From Scatavimonas merdipullorum (GTDB taxonomy: Bacteria > Bacillota > Clostridia > Oscillospirales > Acutalibacteraceae), in contig DVGH01000046.1 in assembly GCA_018712865.1 (NCBI GenBank), positions 1 to 64,000 on the forward strand: a stretch of 64,000 nt of DNA. Reading direction: 5' to 3'. Positions 7,879 to 15,532 of this stretch are shown here, one piece after another (the first letter of the stretch is position 1; each line of letters begins with the position of its first letter). The notes beneath the pieces were generated by a model that saw only the letters and a program-made list of their open reading frames with translations, did not search any database and was not told the origin of the DNA. A program made the position numbers and the translations under genes.

Positions 7879-8550
7879 TTGATCAAGCTGGAAGGCCTGG
7901 ACCATACAGAGGCGTTGCGGTATTTGGGTATGCAGGGAAAAACGCCCGATGCAGCTACGGCGCGCCTGTTGGAAGACTGTGAAAAAGAGCTGCTTGCTGC
8001 AGTGAAGCCCGCATATATTTACCGTTGTTTTGAGATTACGCATACACTAGGCGGCGTGGCGCTTGCAGGCTGCGGGCTGCTACTTACCGGAAAAGAGATA
8101 TACAGCCATCTGGAAGGCTGTGAGAAGGCGGTTTTACTGTGCGCGACGGTTTCCGCCGGGGTAGACGGGCTGATCCGCAAAGCGCAGGTGGAAGACATGG
8201 CAAGGGCGGTTGTATTGGATGCGTTGGCAAGCGTTGCGGTGGAACAGCTGTGCCAGAAGCTGGAAGAGCAGATTGGCTGCAATTTTGCGCAGTATTATAA
8301 AACCTGGCGGTTCAGCCCCGGGTACGGCGACTTACCCATTGAACTGCAGCGGGACTTTTTAAACGTGCTGGACGCACCGCGCAAAATCGGCGTTTGCACA
8401 AGCGAAAGCTGTATGCTCACGCCGGCAAAATCGGTAACAGCCGTGATCGGGCTTTCCAGAGAAGAGATCAAGAAAAAAAGGCGCAGCTGCGCAGACTGTA
8501 CCATGCGGGAGCGCTGCGCATTCAGAAAGGCAGGCGAGCGCTGTGTTTAA
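7879..8550 (+). CDS. Free-standing methionine synthase reactivation domain protein
   Basis: The 223-residue protein matches the C-terminal 'vitamin B12-dependent methionine synthase activation' domain. It has the SAM-contacting region around RFSPGYGDLPIELQ and a C-terminal stretch with CTSESCMLTPAKSVTAVIG. In E. coli this domain is the last part of MetH and reductively methylates inactive cob(II)alamin. Here it is a separate gene placed before a MetH lacking it. A cysteine-rich tail (CADCTMRERCAFRKAGERC) may hold a metal or Fe-S centre. Start TTG at 7879 with GGGAG 9 bases upstream; the 3' end overlaps metH by 8 bases. Confidence 0.88.
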   Translation: MIKLEGLDHTEALRYLGMQGKTPDAATARLLEDCEKELLAAVKPAYIYRCFEITHTLGGVALAGCGLLLTGKEIYSHLEGCEKAVLLCATVSAGVDGLIRKAQVEDMARAVVLDALASVAVEQLCQKLEEQIGCNFAQYYKTWRFSPGYGDLPIELQRDFLNVLDAPRKIGVCTSESCMLTPAKSVTAVIGLSREEIKKKRRSCADCTMRERCAFRKAGERCV

Positions 8551-10903
8551 AACACTTTTGGAAAGCGGCGGCTATATTATGCTTGACGGGGCTATGGGAA
8601 CAATGCTCCAGGCAAAGGGGCTTAAGGCCGGGGAGATGCCGGAGCTGCTGTCTTTGACCCATGCCGATACAATTGTGCAGATCCACAAGGAATATATACA
8701 GGCAGGCGCGCAGGTGGTCTATACCAATACCTTCGGTGCAAACCGCTATAAGCTTTCCGACTATAAGGCAAGCGTGCAGCAGGTTATAGGTGCGGCGGTG
8801 GAAAACGCCCGGCGCGCCTGTGAAGGGACAAACACGCTTGTGGCACTGGATATAGGTCCTGTGGGCAAGCTGCTGGAGCCAAACGGCACGCTTGCTTTTG
8901 AGCAGGCATACGATATTTTTAAGGAGCAGGTGTTGGCCGGGCAGGGCGCAGATTTGATTGTATTGGAAACGATGACCGACCTGTACGAGCTTAAGGCCGC
9001 GCTGCTTGCTGTAAAGGAAAACAGCGCGCTGCCGGTTATGTGTACGATGACATTTGAGCAGAATATGCGTACATTTACAGGCTGTTCTGTGCCGGCTATG
9101 GCACTTACGCTTTCCGGACTGGGGGCAGATGCCATAGGCGTTAACTGTTCGCTGGGGCCGGATGAACTGTACCCGATTGTAGAAGAGCTTGTAAAATGGA
9201 CAAAGCTTCCAATTGCGGTCAAGCCCAACGCCGGGCTGCCCGACCCCGTGACAAACCAATATAACGTAACGCCGCAGGACTTTGCGGAAAGCATACGCCG
9301 CCTTTTGCCGCTGGGCGTGCAGGTTGTGGGTGGGTGCTGCGGCACAACGCCGGAATATATGCGCCAGGTGAAGAAAGCGCTTTGTGGCCATGCGCCTGTA
9401 AAAAGGCGGGTGCAAGTCCCACATGCTGTGTGCAGCGCGGCAAAGACAGTGCGCACAGATTGCCCGAGGATTGTGGGAGAGCGAATCAATCCCACCGGGA
9501 AAAAGCGCTTTAAAGAGGCGCTGAAAAACAACGACATGGACTATATTTTGGCACAGGCCATTGAGCAGGTGCGCGCAGGCGCAGAAATTTTGGATGTAAA
9601 CGTAGGCCTGCCGGAGGTCGACGAAAAAAATATGATGGTCAAAGCAGTCAAAGCGTTGCAGAGCGTGACAGACGCGCCGCTGCAGATTGATTCGACTAAC
9701 CCGCAGGTTTTACAAGCGGCATTGCGCGTATATAATGGTAAGCCGGTGGTCAATTCTGTCAATGGGGAGGAAAAGTCGCTTTGTACAGTGCTGCCGCTTG
9801 TAAAAAAATATGGTGCGGCGGTGATAGGACTGACGCTGGATGAAAACGGGATTCCCCAAACGGCGCAGGGACGCTTTGTCATAGCAAAGCGTATTGTAGA
9901 CCGAGCGTGCGCGCTGGGCATTGAAAAGGGCGATATTTTTATTGACTGTTTAACGCTTACGGCTTCTGCTGAGCAGGAAGGCGCCATGCAGACGCTCTTG
10001 GCGCTTAAGCGTGTAAAGGAGGAGCTGGGTGTAAAGACAGCGCTTGGCGTTTCGAATATATCGTTTGGGCTGCCGAACAGAGAGCTGGTAAACGCAACGT
10101 TTCTGGCAATGGCGCTGCAAAACGGGCTGGACCTGCCGATTATCAATCCAAATGCCGCTGCAATGACAGGCGCAGTGCGCGCCTACAGGCTGCTTGCAAA
10201 TATAGACCGAAACGCCGCGGAGTTTATCGCTGCGTATAACAAAGACAAAATTGAACAGGAAAAGAAAGTGGAGGATTCTGGCGAAATAGACCTTCCGTAC
10301 GCAATAGAAAACGGCCTGAAGGGTGACTGCGCCCGCCTGACGCAAAAGCTTTTGGAAACAACCGGCGCGATGGATATTGTAAACGGCATTTTGATCCCCG
10401 CGCTGGACAAAACAGGCGTGCAGTTTGAACAGGGAAAGATTTTTCTGCCGCAGTTGATTCAAAGTGCAACAGCGGCGCAGAGCTGCTTTGAGGTGATTAA
10501 AAAAAAGCTGGCGGACGACAAAGGCACGCCCGTCAGTAAGGGAAAGATTGTGCTTGCCACCGTAAAGGGCGACATACACGACATTGGAAAAAATATTGTG
10601 AAGGTTTTGCTTGAAAATTACGGCTATACAGTTTTAGACCTGGGAAAGGACGTGCCGCCTCAAGCGGTATTGGAAGCGGTGCGTGCAAACAAGGTGCGGC
10701 TGGTGGGCTTATCTGCATTGATGACGACCACGCTGTGTTCGATGGAGGACACCATTGCATTGCTTAAGAAAAGCGGCTGTAGCTGTAAGGTGATGGTGGG
10801 CGGCGCGGTGCTTACCGCAGAATACGCACAAAAGATCGGTGCAGATTATTATTGCAGGGATGCAAAGGAAAGCGTAGACACAGCGCGTCTGGTTTTAGGC
10901 TGA
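8543..10903 (+). CDS. metH: Cobalamin-dependent methionine synthase, short form without activation domain
   Basis: Transfers the methyl group of 5-methyl-THF to homocysteine through cobalamin. Domains in order: homocysteine-binding barrel (1-300) with the zinc ligands C202, C265 and C266; pterin-binding barrel (about 315-560); B12 cap (about 575-655); and B12-binding Rossmann fold (about 660-786) with the DxHxxG motif at D677, H679 and G682, H679 being the lower cobalt ligand. At 786 residues it lacks the activation domain of full-length MetH (about 1,200 residues). That domain is encoded by the preceding gene, with which it overlaps by 8 bases. Start GTG at 8543. Confidence 0.96.
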   Translation: MFKTLLESGGYIMLDGAMGTMLQAKGLKAGEMPELLSLTHADTIVQIHKEYIQAGAQVVYTNTFGANRYKLSDYKASVQQVIGAAVENARRACEGTNTLVALDIGPVGKLLEPNGTLAFEQAYDIFKEQVLAGQGADLIVLETMTDLYELKAALLAVKENSALPVMCTMTFEQNMRTFTGCSVPAMALTLSGLGADAIGVNCSLGPDELYPIVEELVKWTKLPIAVKPNAGLPDPVTNQYNVTPQDFAESIRRLLPLGVQVVGGCCGTTPEYMRQVKKALCGHAPVKRRVQVPHAVCSAAKTVRTDCPRIVGERINPTGKKRFKEALKNNDMDYILAQAIEQVRAGAEILDVNVGLPEVDEKNMMVKAVKALQSVTDAPLQIDSTNPQVLQAALRVYNGKPVVNSVNGEEKSLCTVLPLVKKYGAAVIGLTLDENGIPQTAQGRFVIAKRIVDRACALGIEKGDIFIDCLTLTASAEQEGAMQTLLALKRVKEELGVKTALGVSNISFGLPNRELVNATFLAMALQNGLDLPIINPNAAAMTGAVRAYRLLANIDRNAAEFIAAYNKDKIEQEKKVEDSGEIDLPYAIENGLKGDCARLTQKLLETTGAMDIVNGILIPALDKTGVQFEQGKIFLPQLIQSATAAQSCFEVIKKKLADDKGTPVSKGKIVLATVKGDIHDIGKNIVKVLLENYGYTVLDLGKDVPPQAVLEAVRANKVRLVGLSALMTTTLCSMEDTIALLKKSGCSCKVMVGGAVLTAEYAQKIGADYYCRDAKESVDTARLVLG

Positions 10904-10913
10904 ATAAAAAACG

Positions 10914-10950
10914 AAAGAGGGTAACACCATTTTAAAGTGCTGCCCTCTTT
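10914..10950 (+). terminator. Imperfect hairpin after metH
   Basis: AAAGAGGG pairs with CCCTCTTT around an imperfectly paired inner arm (TAACAC/GTGCTG). It lies 11 bases after the metH stop and is followed by a second, stronger terminator. Confidence 0.55.
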
Positions 10951-10976
10951 AAGATCTATGCAGGCTAAAATAAAAC

Positions 10977-11014
10977 AAAGCAGCTTCTTATCAAAGGATA
11001 AGAAGCTGCTTTTT
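10977..11014. terminator. Strong bidirectional terminator between metH and the DUF6465 gene
   Basis: 16-bp perfect stem (AAAGCAGCTTCTTATC and its complement) around a 4-base loop, with T-rich tails on both strands. It separates convergent transcription units. Confidence 0.9.
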
Positions 11015-11036
11015 ACAGAGCTAAAACTATTTTTGA

Positions 11037-11471
11037 TCAGCAGAAGTAAACGTCCATTCTGTTGCCTTCCAGTTCGCCGTTTACAACAAAATACGCGGCG
11101 TTCTCCTCCGGCTTTACGTAAACCTCAAGCGTTTTGATAGCGTCCTTGCCGCCCTGCGCCTTATAGGTTGCTTCTACGTTCTTAACAATCTCTTCCGCAG
11201 CGACTTTAACGCCGTTGAATTCGATAAACAAAGAAACTTCTGCAGCCTTCTTTGCAGGTGCCTTTTTTGCCGCCGTTGTCTTTGCGGCCGCCGTTTTTGT
11301 AGCCGTTGTCTTTGCAGCGGTTGCTTTTTTAGCGGCTGTCGTCGTTTTTGCAGCTGCAGCCTTGGGGGCTTCTGCTGCCTTTGGAGCAGTTGTTTTTCCT
11401 TCTGTTACTTTTGCGGCAGCGGCCTTTGTCTCCGTTGCCTTTGCAGGGGTTGTCTTCTTTGCCTGTGCCAT
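11037..11471 (-). CDS. Histone-H1-like Ala/Lys-rich protein with C-terminal DUF6465 domain
   Basis: Residues 1-75 are a low-complexity Ala/Lys/Thr repeat tract (AAKTTTAAKKATAAKTTATK), like bacterial histone-H1 tails and able to bind DNA or other polyanions. Residues 76-144 form the small DUF6465 domain (SLFIEFNGVKVAAEEIVKN...LEVYVKPEENAAYFVVNGE), known in Clostridia but uncharacterised. Start chosen at 11471 (MAQAKK), with GAAGGT upstream; an in-frame ATG 12 codons earlier lacks an RBS and family similarity. The promoter at 11545-11573 is a perfect consensus, suggesting strong constitutive expression, as expected for an abundant structural protein. Possible role in nucleoid organisation is inference only. 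Confidence 0.82.
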   Translation of the reverse strand: MAQAKKTTPAKATETKAAAAKVTEGKTTAPKAAEAPKAAAAKTTTAAKKATAAKTTATKTAAAKTTAAKKAPAKKAAEVSLFIEFNGVKVAAEEIVKNVEATYKAQGGKDAIKTLEVYVKPEENAAYFVVNGELEGNRMDVYFC

Positions 11472-11544
11472 CTTAACATACCTTCTTTCAGAATATAAAA
11501 ATCGCAATTTAAGCTTTTTTAATATGCGGCTTTACCACGCAGCT

Positions 11545-11573
11545 ATTATATACCGCTTTTTTTATTCTGTCAA
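11545..11573 (-). promoter_or_regulatory. Perfect consensus sigma-A promoter for the DUF6465 gene
   Basis: TTGACA (11573-11568), 17-base spacer, TATAAT (11550-11545) on the minus strand, about 75 bases before the ATG at 11471. Every hexamer base and the spacer match the sigma-A optimum. Confidence 0.92.
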
Positions 11574-11644
11574 ACAAATGGCGGTTTAATCGCAATTTTT
11601 CTGTTTCTGTAACAATTTTTCAGCATGAGATGGAAGGTTATTAA

Positions 11645-11923
11645 TCATATATCACAACAAATGCTGTGCTTTACGCGGTCGTTGACTTCCGCCCTTTTTG
11701 CGTTGTTAAAGCGGTCTACCGTACCGACCAGATAGCCGGTGATCCGGCGAATGCGTTCAATCGGAACCGTTTCAAAATGGCAGGTGAGATCGACGTATTC
11801 CCCGTCCAGGTGAATATCCATTGCCTCTATCTTTCTGCCGGGATATTTCTTTTGGCTGTGGTCAATGTACAGGTCAATCTCTTTCTGCGAAAGCTCGCCG
11901 CCTGTTACGTTTACTGCAATCAT
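11645..11923 (-). CDS. Small protein resembling the C-terminal tail of anaerobic ribonucleotide reductase NrdD
   Basis: The 92-residue protein carries RRITGYLVGTVDRFNNAKRA followed by EVNDRVKH, which closely resembles the motif near the C-terminus of NrdD (RRxxGYL...RFNxGKxxExxxRVKH). It ends in CCDI. The catalytic barrel and the four-cysteine zinc site of NrdD are absent, so it is not a reductase. Similar short proteins in Clostridia are sometimes annotated as anaerobic ribonucleoside-triphosphate reductase by this similarity alone. Start ATG at 11923, 7 bases after AGGAGG. It is transcribed divergently from the WYL regulator. Function unknown. Confidence 0.7.
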   Translation of the reverse strand: MIAVNVTGGELSQKEIDLYIDHSQKKYPGRKIEAMDIHLDGEYVDLTCHFETVPIERIRRITGYLVGTVDRFNNAKRAEVNDRVKHSICCDI

Positions 11924-11969
11924 ACTTTTTCCTCCTCTTTTTAAAATCAATATATTGCGTTTTGAGTCC

Positions 11970-11998
11970 ATTATATAACAATATTTTGTTGTTTTCAA
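11970..11998 (-). promoter_or_regulatory. Sigma-A promoter of the NrdD-tail-like gene
   Basis: Minus strand TTGAAA (11998-11993), 17-base spacer, TATAAT (11975-11970), leader of about 40 bases. Confidence 0.85.
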
Positions 11999-12050
11999 GT
12001 CTATTTTATAAAAACAGGAATAATTTTTATTTTTGTTGAAAAATGTCCGG

Positions 12051-12080
12051 TTGACGCTTGCCAAAAGGGTATGTTATAAA
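12051..12080 (+). promoter_or_regulatory. Promoter of the WYL regulator
   Basis: TTGACG (12051-12056), 18-base spacer, TATAAA (12075-12080). The leader of about 105 bases contains a small hairpin (GCTGCT at 12088, AGCAGC at 12103). Confidence 0.75.
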
Positions 12081-12191
12081 TAAGGTAGCTGCTGTGCATG
12101 TAAGCAGCGGCACAAGAAAGGAAGACAAGGGGAATCCCCGGACAAAGAAAAAAGAAACAGCGGTGTACGCGGAAAAAAGGAGGAATGCACC

Positions 12192-13196
12192 ATGCCAAAA
12201 AGCCCAAATCAGAAATTAAAACTTTTATACCTGCTGAAAATTTTGCAGGAAAGAACCGACGACGAGCACGCCATTACACTGGCGCAGATTTTGCAGGAGC
12301 TGCAGGCTTACGGAATAACGGCGGAACGGAAAAGTATTTACGATGACCTGGAAGCGCTGCGCGTTTACGGTATAGATGTGGAAATGCGCAAGGGAAAAGG
12401 CTATGCGTATTATATTGCAAACCGTACCTTTGAGCTGCCGGAGCTGAAGCTTTTGGTGGACGCTGTGCAGGCCTCTAAATTTATTACGCATAAAAAATCA
12501 AACGAGCTGATCAAAAAGGTAGAGGGTCTTGCAAGCACGTACCAGGCAGGACAGCTGCAAAGACAAGTTGTTGTGGCAAACCGCGTTAAAACTATGAATG
12601 AAAGCATTTACTATAATGTGGACAAGCTGCATGCGGCCATTTCACAGGGAAAACAGGTTACTTTTTATTACTTTGAATGGGCTGTGTCGTTTACGACCAA
12701 GGACAAGCTGAAAAAGCGTTACCGCAAAAACGGCGAAAAATACATTGTAAGTCCATGGGCACTAACATGGGATGATGAAAACTATTATTTAGTAGGTTAT
12801 GACAGCGCGGCAAAGAAAATGAAGCATTACCGCGTGGACAAAATGCAGTCGATTGAAATTACGCAGGACGACCGCGACGGGCAACGCGTGTTTGACAAAT
12901 TTGACATAGCGGAATATGTAAAAAAGACGTTTGGCATGTTTGGCGGAGAGGAAGAGCAGGTCAAGCTGCGTTTTAAAAATGATAAAATCGGTGTGGTGGT
13001 AGATCGCTTTGGAAGGGATGTTTTTCTAACGCAGGATGGACACGACGCTTTTGTGATCCAGGTTAAGGTTATAACCAGCCCGCAGTTTTATGCATGGCTG
13101 TTTGCTCTGGGGGAGGATGTGCAGATCCTTTCCCCGCAAAGTGTGGTCAAGCAGTTTAAAAAGCAGATGAAAAAGACGATGAAGCAGTATAAGTAG
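12192..13196 (+). CDS. WYL-domain transcriptional regulator (DeoR-type HTH)
   Basis: N-terminal winged helix-turn-helix (about residues 1-75, with AERKSIYDDLEALRVYGID as the recognition region), then a WYL domain (about 140-230) with the SPWALTWDDENYYLVGYD strand and the WCX-like C-terminal extension. WYL domains sense small ligands or nucleic acids; the target regulon is unknown. At 334 residues it has the normal length. Start ATG at 12192 with AAGGAGGAATGCACC before it. It is divergent to the NrdD-tail-like gene, so it may act on the shared 120-base promoter region, which is inference only. Confidence 0.88.
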   Translation: MPKSPNQKLKLLYLLKILQERTDDEHAITLAQILQELQAYGITAERKSIYDDLEALRVYGIDVEMRKGKGYAYYIANRTFELPELKLLVDAVQASKFITHKKSNELIKKVEGLASTYQAGQLQRQVVVANRVKTMNESIYYNVDKLHAAISQGKQVTFYYFEWAVSFTTKDKLKKRYRKNGEKYIVSPWALTWDDENYYLVGYDSAAKKMKHYRVDKMQSIEITQDDRDGQRVFDKFDIAEYVKKTFGMFGGEEEQVKLRFKNDKIGVVVDRFGRDVFLTQDGHDAFVIQVKVITSPQFYAWLFALGEDVQILSPQSVVKQFKKQMKKTMKQYK

Positions 13197-13264
13197 GAGA
13201 CTTCCTTATAGACCGTTTTATAGTACAGGTTATGTGCTATCATAACGGTAAAGGGGGGAGAACC

Positions 13265-13381
13265 ATGCTGGAGGCATGTCTGTTTCTGTTTATAATCAAA
13301 GCAGTGGACGAAATTCTAAAAATGATGAAAAAACACAGGCGTTCTACGGGTGTATACCGCAAAAGAAGAACGCTTGGATAA
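13265..13381 (+). CDS. Short ORF, 38 residues, unrecognised
   Basis: ATG at 13265 follows AAGGGGGGAGAACC, a strong ribosome binding site. The predicted peptide has a hydrophobic start (MLEACLFLFIIKAVDEIL) and a strongly basic end (KKHRRSTGVYRKRRTLG). It is followed 21 bases later by a GC-rich hairpin. It could be a small membrane peptide. No homologue is recognised, and translation is supported only by the RBS and the terminator. Confidence 0.4.
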   Translation: MLEACLFLFIIKAVDEILKMMKKHRRSTGVYRKRRTLG

Positions 13382-13401
13382 AAGAGAAGCAATATGTAAA
13401 T

Positions 13402-13435
13402 AGGCGCGCCGCATATTTGTGCGGCGCGCCTGTTT
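13402..13435. terminator. GC-rich hairpin after the 38-residue ORF
   Basis: Perfect stem GGCGCGCCGCA/TGCGGCGCGCC around a 6-base loop at 13403-13430, followed by a weak T stretch. Probable terminator insulating the flavodoxin gene. Confidence 0.7.
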
Positions 13436-13451
13436 GTAAAGAGAATTTTTC

Positions 13452-13480
13452 TTGCCTGTGCCCGGCTGCGGTGGTATGAT
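13452..13480 (+). promoter_or_regulatory. Promoter of the flavodoxin gene
   Basis: TTGCCT (13452-13457), 17-base spacer, TATGAT (13475-13480), about 30 bases before the ATG. Confidence 0.6.
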
Positions 13481-13509
13481 AGCTTTGAAAAATAAAAGGA
13501 GGCGTCTGT

Positions 13510-14019
13510 ATGAAAGCGGTAATTTTGTATACAACAAAAACGGGAACGGTACAAAAGTGTGTACAAAGGCTTAAGGACCTGCTTGATGCCGATGCAATAG
13601 ATCTTTCTCAGCACGGCTGTGAGCTGTCTGCTTACGATACTGTGATTTTGGGCGGAAGTATACGTATGGGGCGTGTGCAAAAGCCGTTGCGCCGGTTTAT
13701 GGCTGCAAACGAAGCTGCGCTTACACAGAAAAGGTTGGGGCTGTTTTTATGCAGTGCTTTTACGGACCAGACAAACATGGAAAGCTATTTTAAAGCAAAT
13801 TTTCCACAAAGCCTGCGCATGCACGCGCTTATCTGCGCCGGCTTTGGAGGCGAGTTGGAGCCCGCTTGTTTGAAGGGGATGGACAGGCTGGTTGCCGGGA
13901 TGGTTGCAAAGCTGCAGGGAGGAATTTCCGTACAGGTGGATGATACGGCCATTGTACACTTTGCGCAGAAAATGCAGGCAAAAGATGATGAACCCCAAAA
14001 GGGGCAGAGCTGTTTGTGA
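13510..14019 (+). CDS. Flavodoxin-domain protein (HemG-like)
   Basis: The N-terminus AVILYTTKTGTVQKCV is the FMN phosphate-binding loop of flavodoxins, followed by YDTVILGGSIRMGR, as in the Flavodoxin_5 family that includes protoporphyrinogen oxidase HemG. At 169 residues it is the size of a single flavodoxin domain. There are no haem synthesis genes nearby, so a general electron-carrier or quinone-linked reductase role is as likely as HemG activity. RBS AAAGGAGG before the ATG. Confidence 0.8.
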   Translation: MKAVILYTTKTGTVQKCVQRLKDLLDADAIDLSQHGCELSAYDTVILGGSIRMGRVQKPLRRFMAANEAALTQKRLGLFLCSAFTDQTNMESYFKANFPQSLRMHALICAGFGGELEPACLKGMDRLVAGMVAKLQGGISVQVDDTAIVHFAQKMQAKDDEPQKGQSCL

Positions 14020-14131
14020 GTCCAGCTGGGTAACACTTGAAACAGCGCTTGCATTTTGCGTATTGACCGCTGGGGAAATTTGGGCCGAAACCAAAACAGC
14101 CGGATGCAAGCGGAAATGGAGATGAAGGCAT

Positions 14132-14791
14132 TTGATTACCTTTGAGCAGGTGCGAAAAAGCGAAGAGATCCGTACGTATATTGAGAAAGCAGACGAATCA
14201 CTGATTGCAATGGGGTATACCGAGCACAGCTATGCCCATGTAACAAAAGTGGCGGCTACAGCACGCTATATTCTGCTGACACTGGGCTACCCGGAGCGCG
14301 AGGCCGAGCTTGCGCAGATTGCTGGTTTTTTGCATGATATTGGAAACGTTGTCAACCGTGTGGACCATGCGCAAAGCGGCGCTGTTATGGCTTTTAGAAT
14401 TTTGGACCATATGAACGCAAGTCCGCAGGATATAGCGACCATTATCACGGCGATCGGCAACCATGACGAGGGAACAGCTTATGCAGTCAACCCGGTATGC
14501 GCAGCGTTGATTTTGGCGGATAAGAGTGACGTGCGCCGCTCCCGTGTACGAAACAGCGACATTGCGACCTTCGACATACACGACAGGGTGAATTACTCTG
14601 TTGTGGAATCCAGGCTCAACATCAACGAGGCGTGTACGGAAATTGAGCTGCGCCTGAAAATTGATACGCAGGTTTGTTCGGTAATGAACTATTTTGAAAT
14701 TTTTTTAAACCGCATGGTACTTTGCCGGAAAGCTGCACAGCGGCTGCAATTGAAATTTAAGCTGGTCATCAATGAGCAGCAGCTTTTGTAG
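14132..14791 (+). CDS. HD-domain phosphohydrolase
   Basis: The metal-binding HD motif appears as SYAHVTKVAATARYIL, then GFLHDIGN (HD pair) and a downstream GNHDEG, with a lysine/aspartate ADKSDV that closes the site. Such proteins hydrolyse phosphoester bonds in nucleotides; the substrate is unknown. 219 residues. Start is TTG at 14132 with GGAGATGAAGG upstream; an ATG at 14122 is out of frame. The 112-base gap before it shows no clear promoter, so it may be read from the flavodoxin gene. Confidence 0.8.
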   Translation: MITFEQVRKSEEIRTYIEKADESLIAMGYTEHSYAHVTKVAATARYILLTLGYPEREAELAQIAGFLHDIGNVVNRVDHAQSGAVMAFRILDHMNASPQDIATIITAIGNHDEGTAYAVNPVCAALILADKSDVRRSRVRNSDIATFDIHDRVNYSVVESRLNINEACTEIELRLKIDTQVCSVMNYFEIFLNRMVLCRKAAQRLQLKFKLVINEQQLL

Positions 14792-14920
14792 GGCGGGTAT
14801 CAACATGCCAAAAGGGTGCGCAGCGCGGTGACAGACAGGTGTATAAACGAGAGAAAGTTGTGTTTTTGTAATGCATGCAGAACTTATCCATAGAAAACCA
14901 TTAAGATTTGGAGGATGCAA

Positions 14921-15457
14921 ATGAAATATATTCAGATCAGGCAATGGCTGACAGCGCTGCTGTTGCTTGTGGCGGCGCTGGTTTTTACAGGTTGCCATAC
15001 GGAAGACGGCGTACAGCCGCATAGCAGCCAGACAACTGTGGAAGAGAGCGCACAAACGCAGCATGAGCAGGAGAATATTTCCCAAGAGAAAGGCCGGCCG
15101 TCCAGCGGCGCGCAGAGTGAAGCTTCTGCGTCTGCAAGCGAGCAGGAAAACACGCCGGTACAGCAGGCCCTTACAGGCGTATGGTCGCCCGTGTCTGCTA
15201 CAGTGGATGGGCAAGATGCGCCGCAGGTTGCCTTAAACAGCGGTGTTTCGTACCGTTTTGCAGCAGATGGAAGCTTTACCATGCTGATCCATGGGCAAAG
15301 CGCAGGAACGGGAACCTATACGGTAAATGGAGAAGAGATCATCTGTGAAATGGATGGAGCGACCCAAACGTTTGCCTATCGGGATGGTACGCTTCGCACG
15401 CAATATAACGGAGGCAGCGGTTTGGTGATTACCGTGTATGAAAAAACAGGCAGCTAA
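14921..15457 (+). CDS. Secreted lipoprotein with a small lipocalin-like beta domain
   Basis: Signal peptide with lipobox VFTGC (cysteine at about residue 25), a Ser/Glu/Gln-rich linker (SASASEQENTPVQQ) and a C-terminal beta-rich domain (LTGVWSPVSATVDG...YRFAADGSFTM...GTGTYTVNGEEIICEMDG) typical of lipocalin-like 'DUF5640-type' domains in Clostridia. Function unknown. Start at the second ATG (14921), 6 bases after GGAGG; the ATG at 14915 touches the Shine-Dalgarno sequence. Ends at a strong hairpin terminator. Confidence 0.72.
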   Translation: MKYIQIRQWLTALLLLVAALVFTGCHTEDGVQPHSSQTTVEESAQTQHEQENISQEKGRPSSGAQSEASASASEQENTPVQQALTGVWSPVSATVDGQDAPQVALNSGVSYRFAADGSFTMLIHGQSAGTGTYTVNGEEIICEMDGATQTFAYRDGTLRTQYNGGSGLVITVYEKTGS

Positions 15458-15474
15458 AAAAGAAAGAGAAACCG

Positions 15475-15510
15475 CGCAGGCGCCTACCTTTTGGTAGGCG
15501 CCTGCGTATT
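15475..15510. terminator. Bidirectional terminator between the lipoprotein and YeiH-like genes
   Basis: 14-bp perfect stem CGCAGGCGCCTACC/GGTAGGCGCCTGCG with a TTTT loop at 15475-15506, located between convergent genes. Confidence 0.85.
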
Positions 15511-15532
15511 TAAAAATCTATGCGAAAAAAGC

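Noticed and set aside
8522..9424. 300-codon frame antisense to metH (and a 258-codon one at 8761-9537)
   Set aside because: Shadow frames of a gene whose zinc and cobalamin motifs are intact on the plus strand; no RBS or recognisable protein.
11230..11460. Tandem repeat resembling a CRISPR or minisatellite
   Set aside because: It is the Ala/Lys/Thr-rich coding tract of the DUF6465 protein; units are irregular and follow codons.
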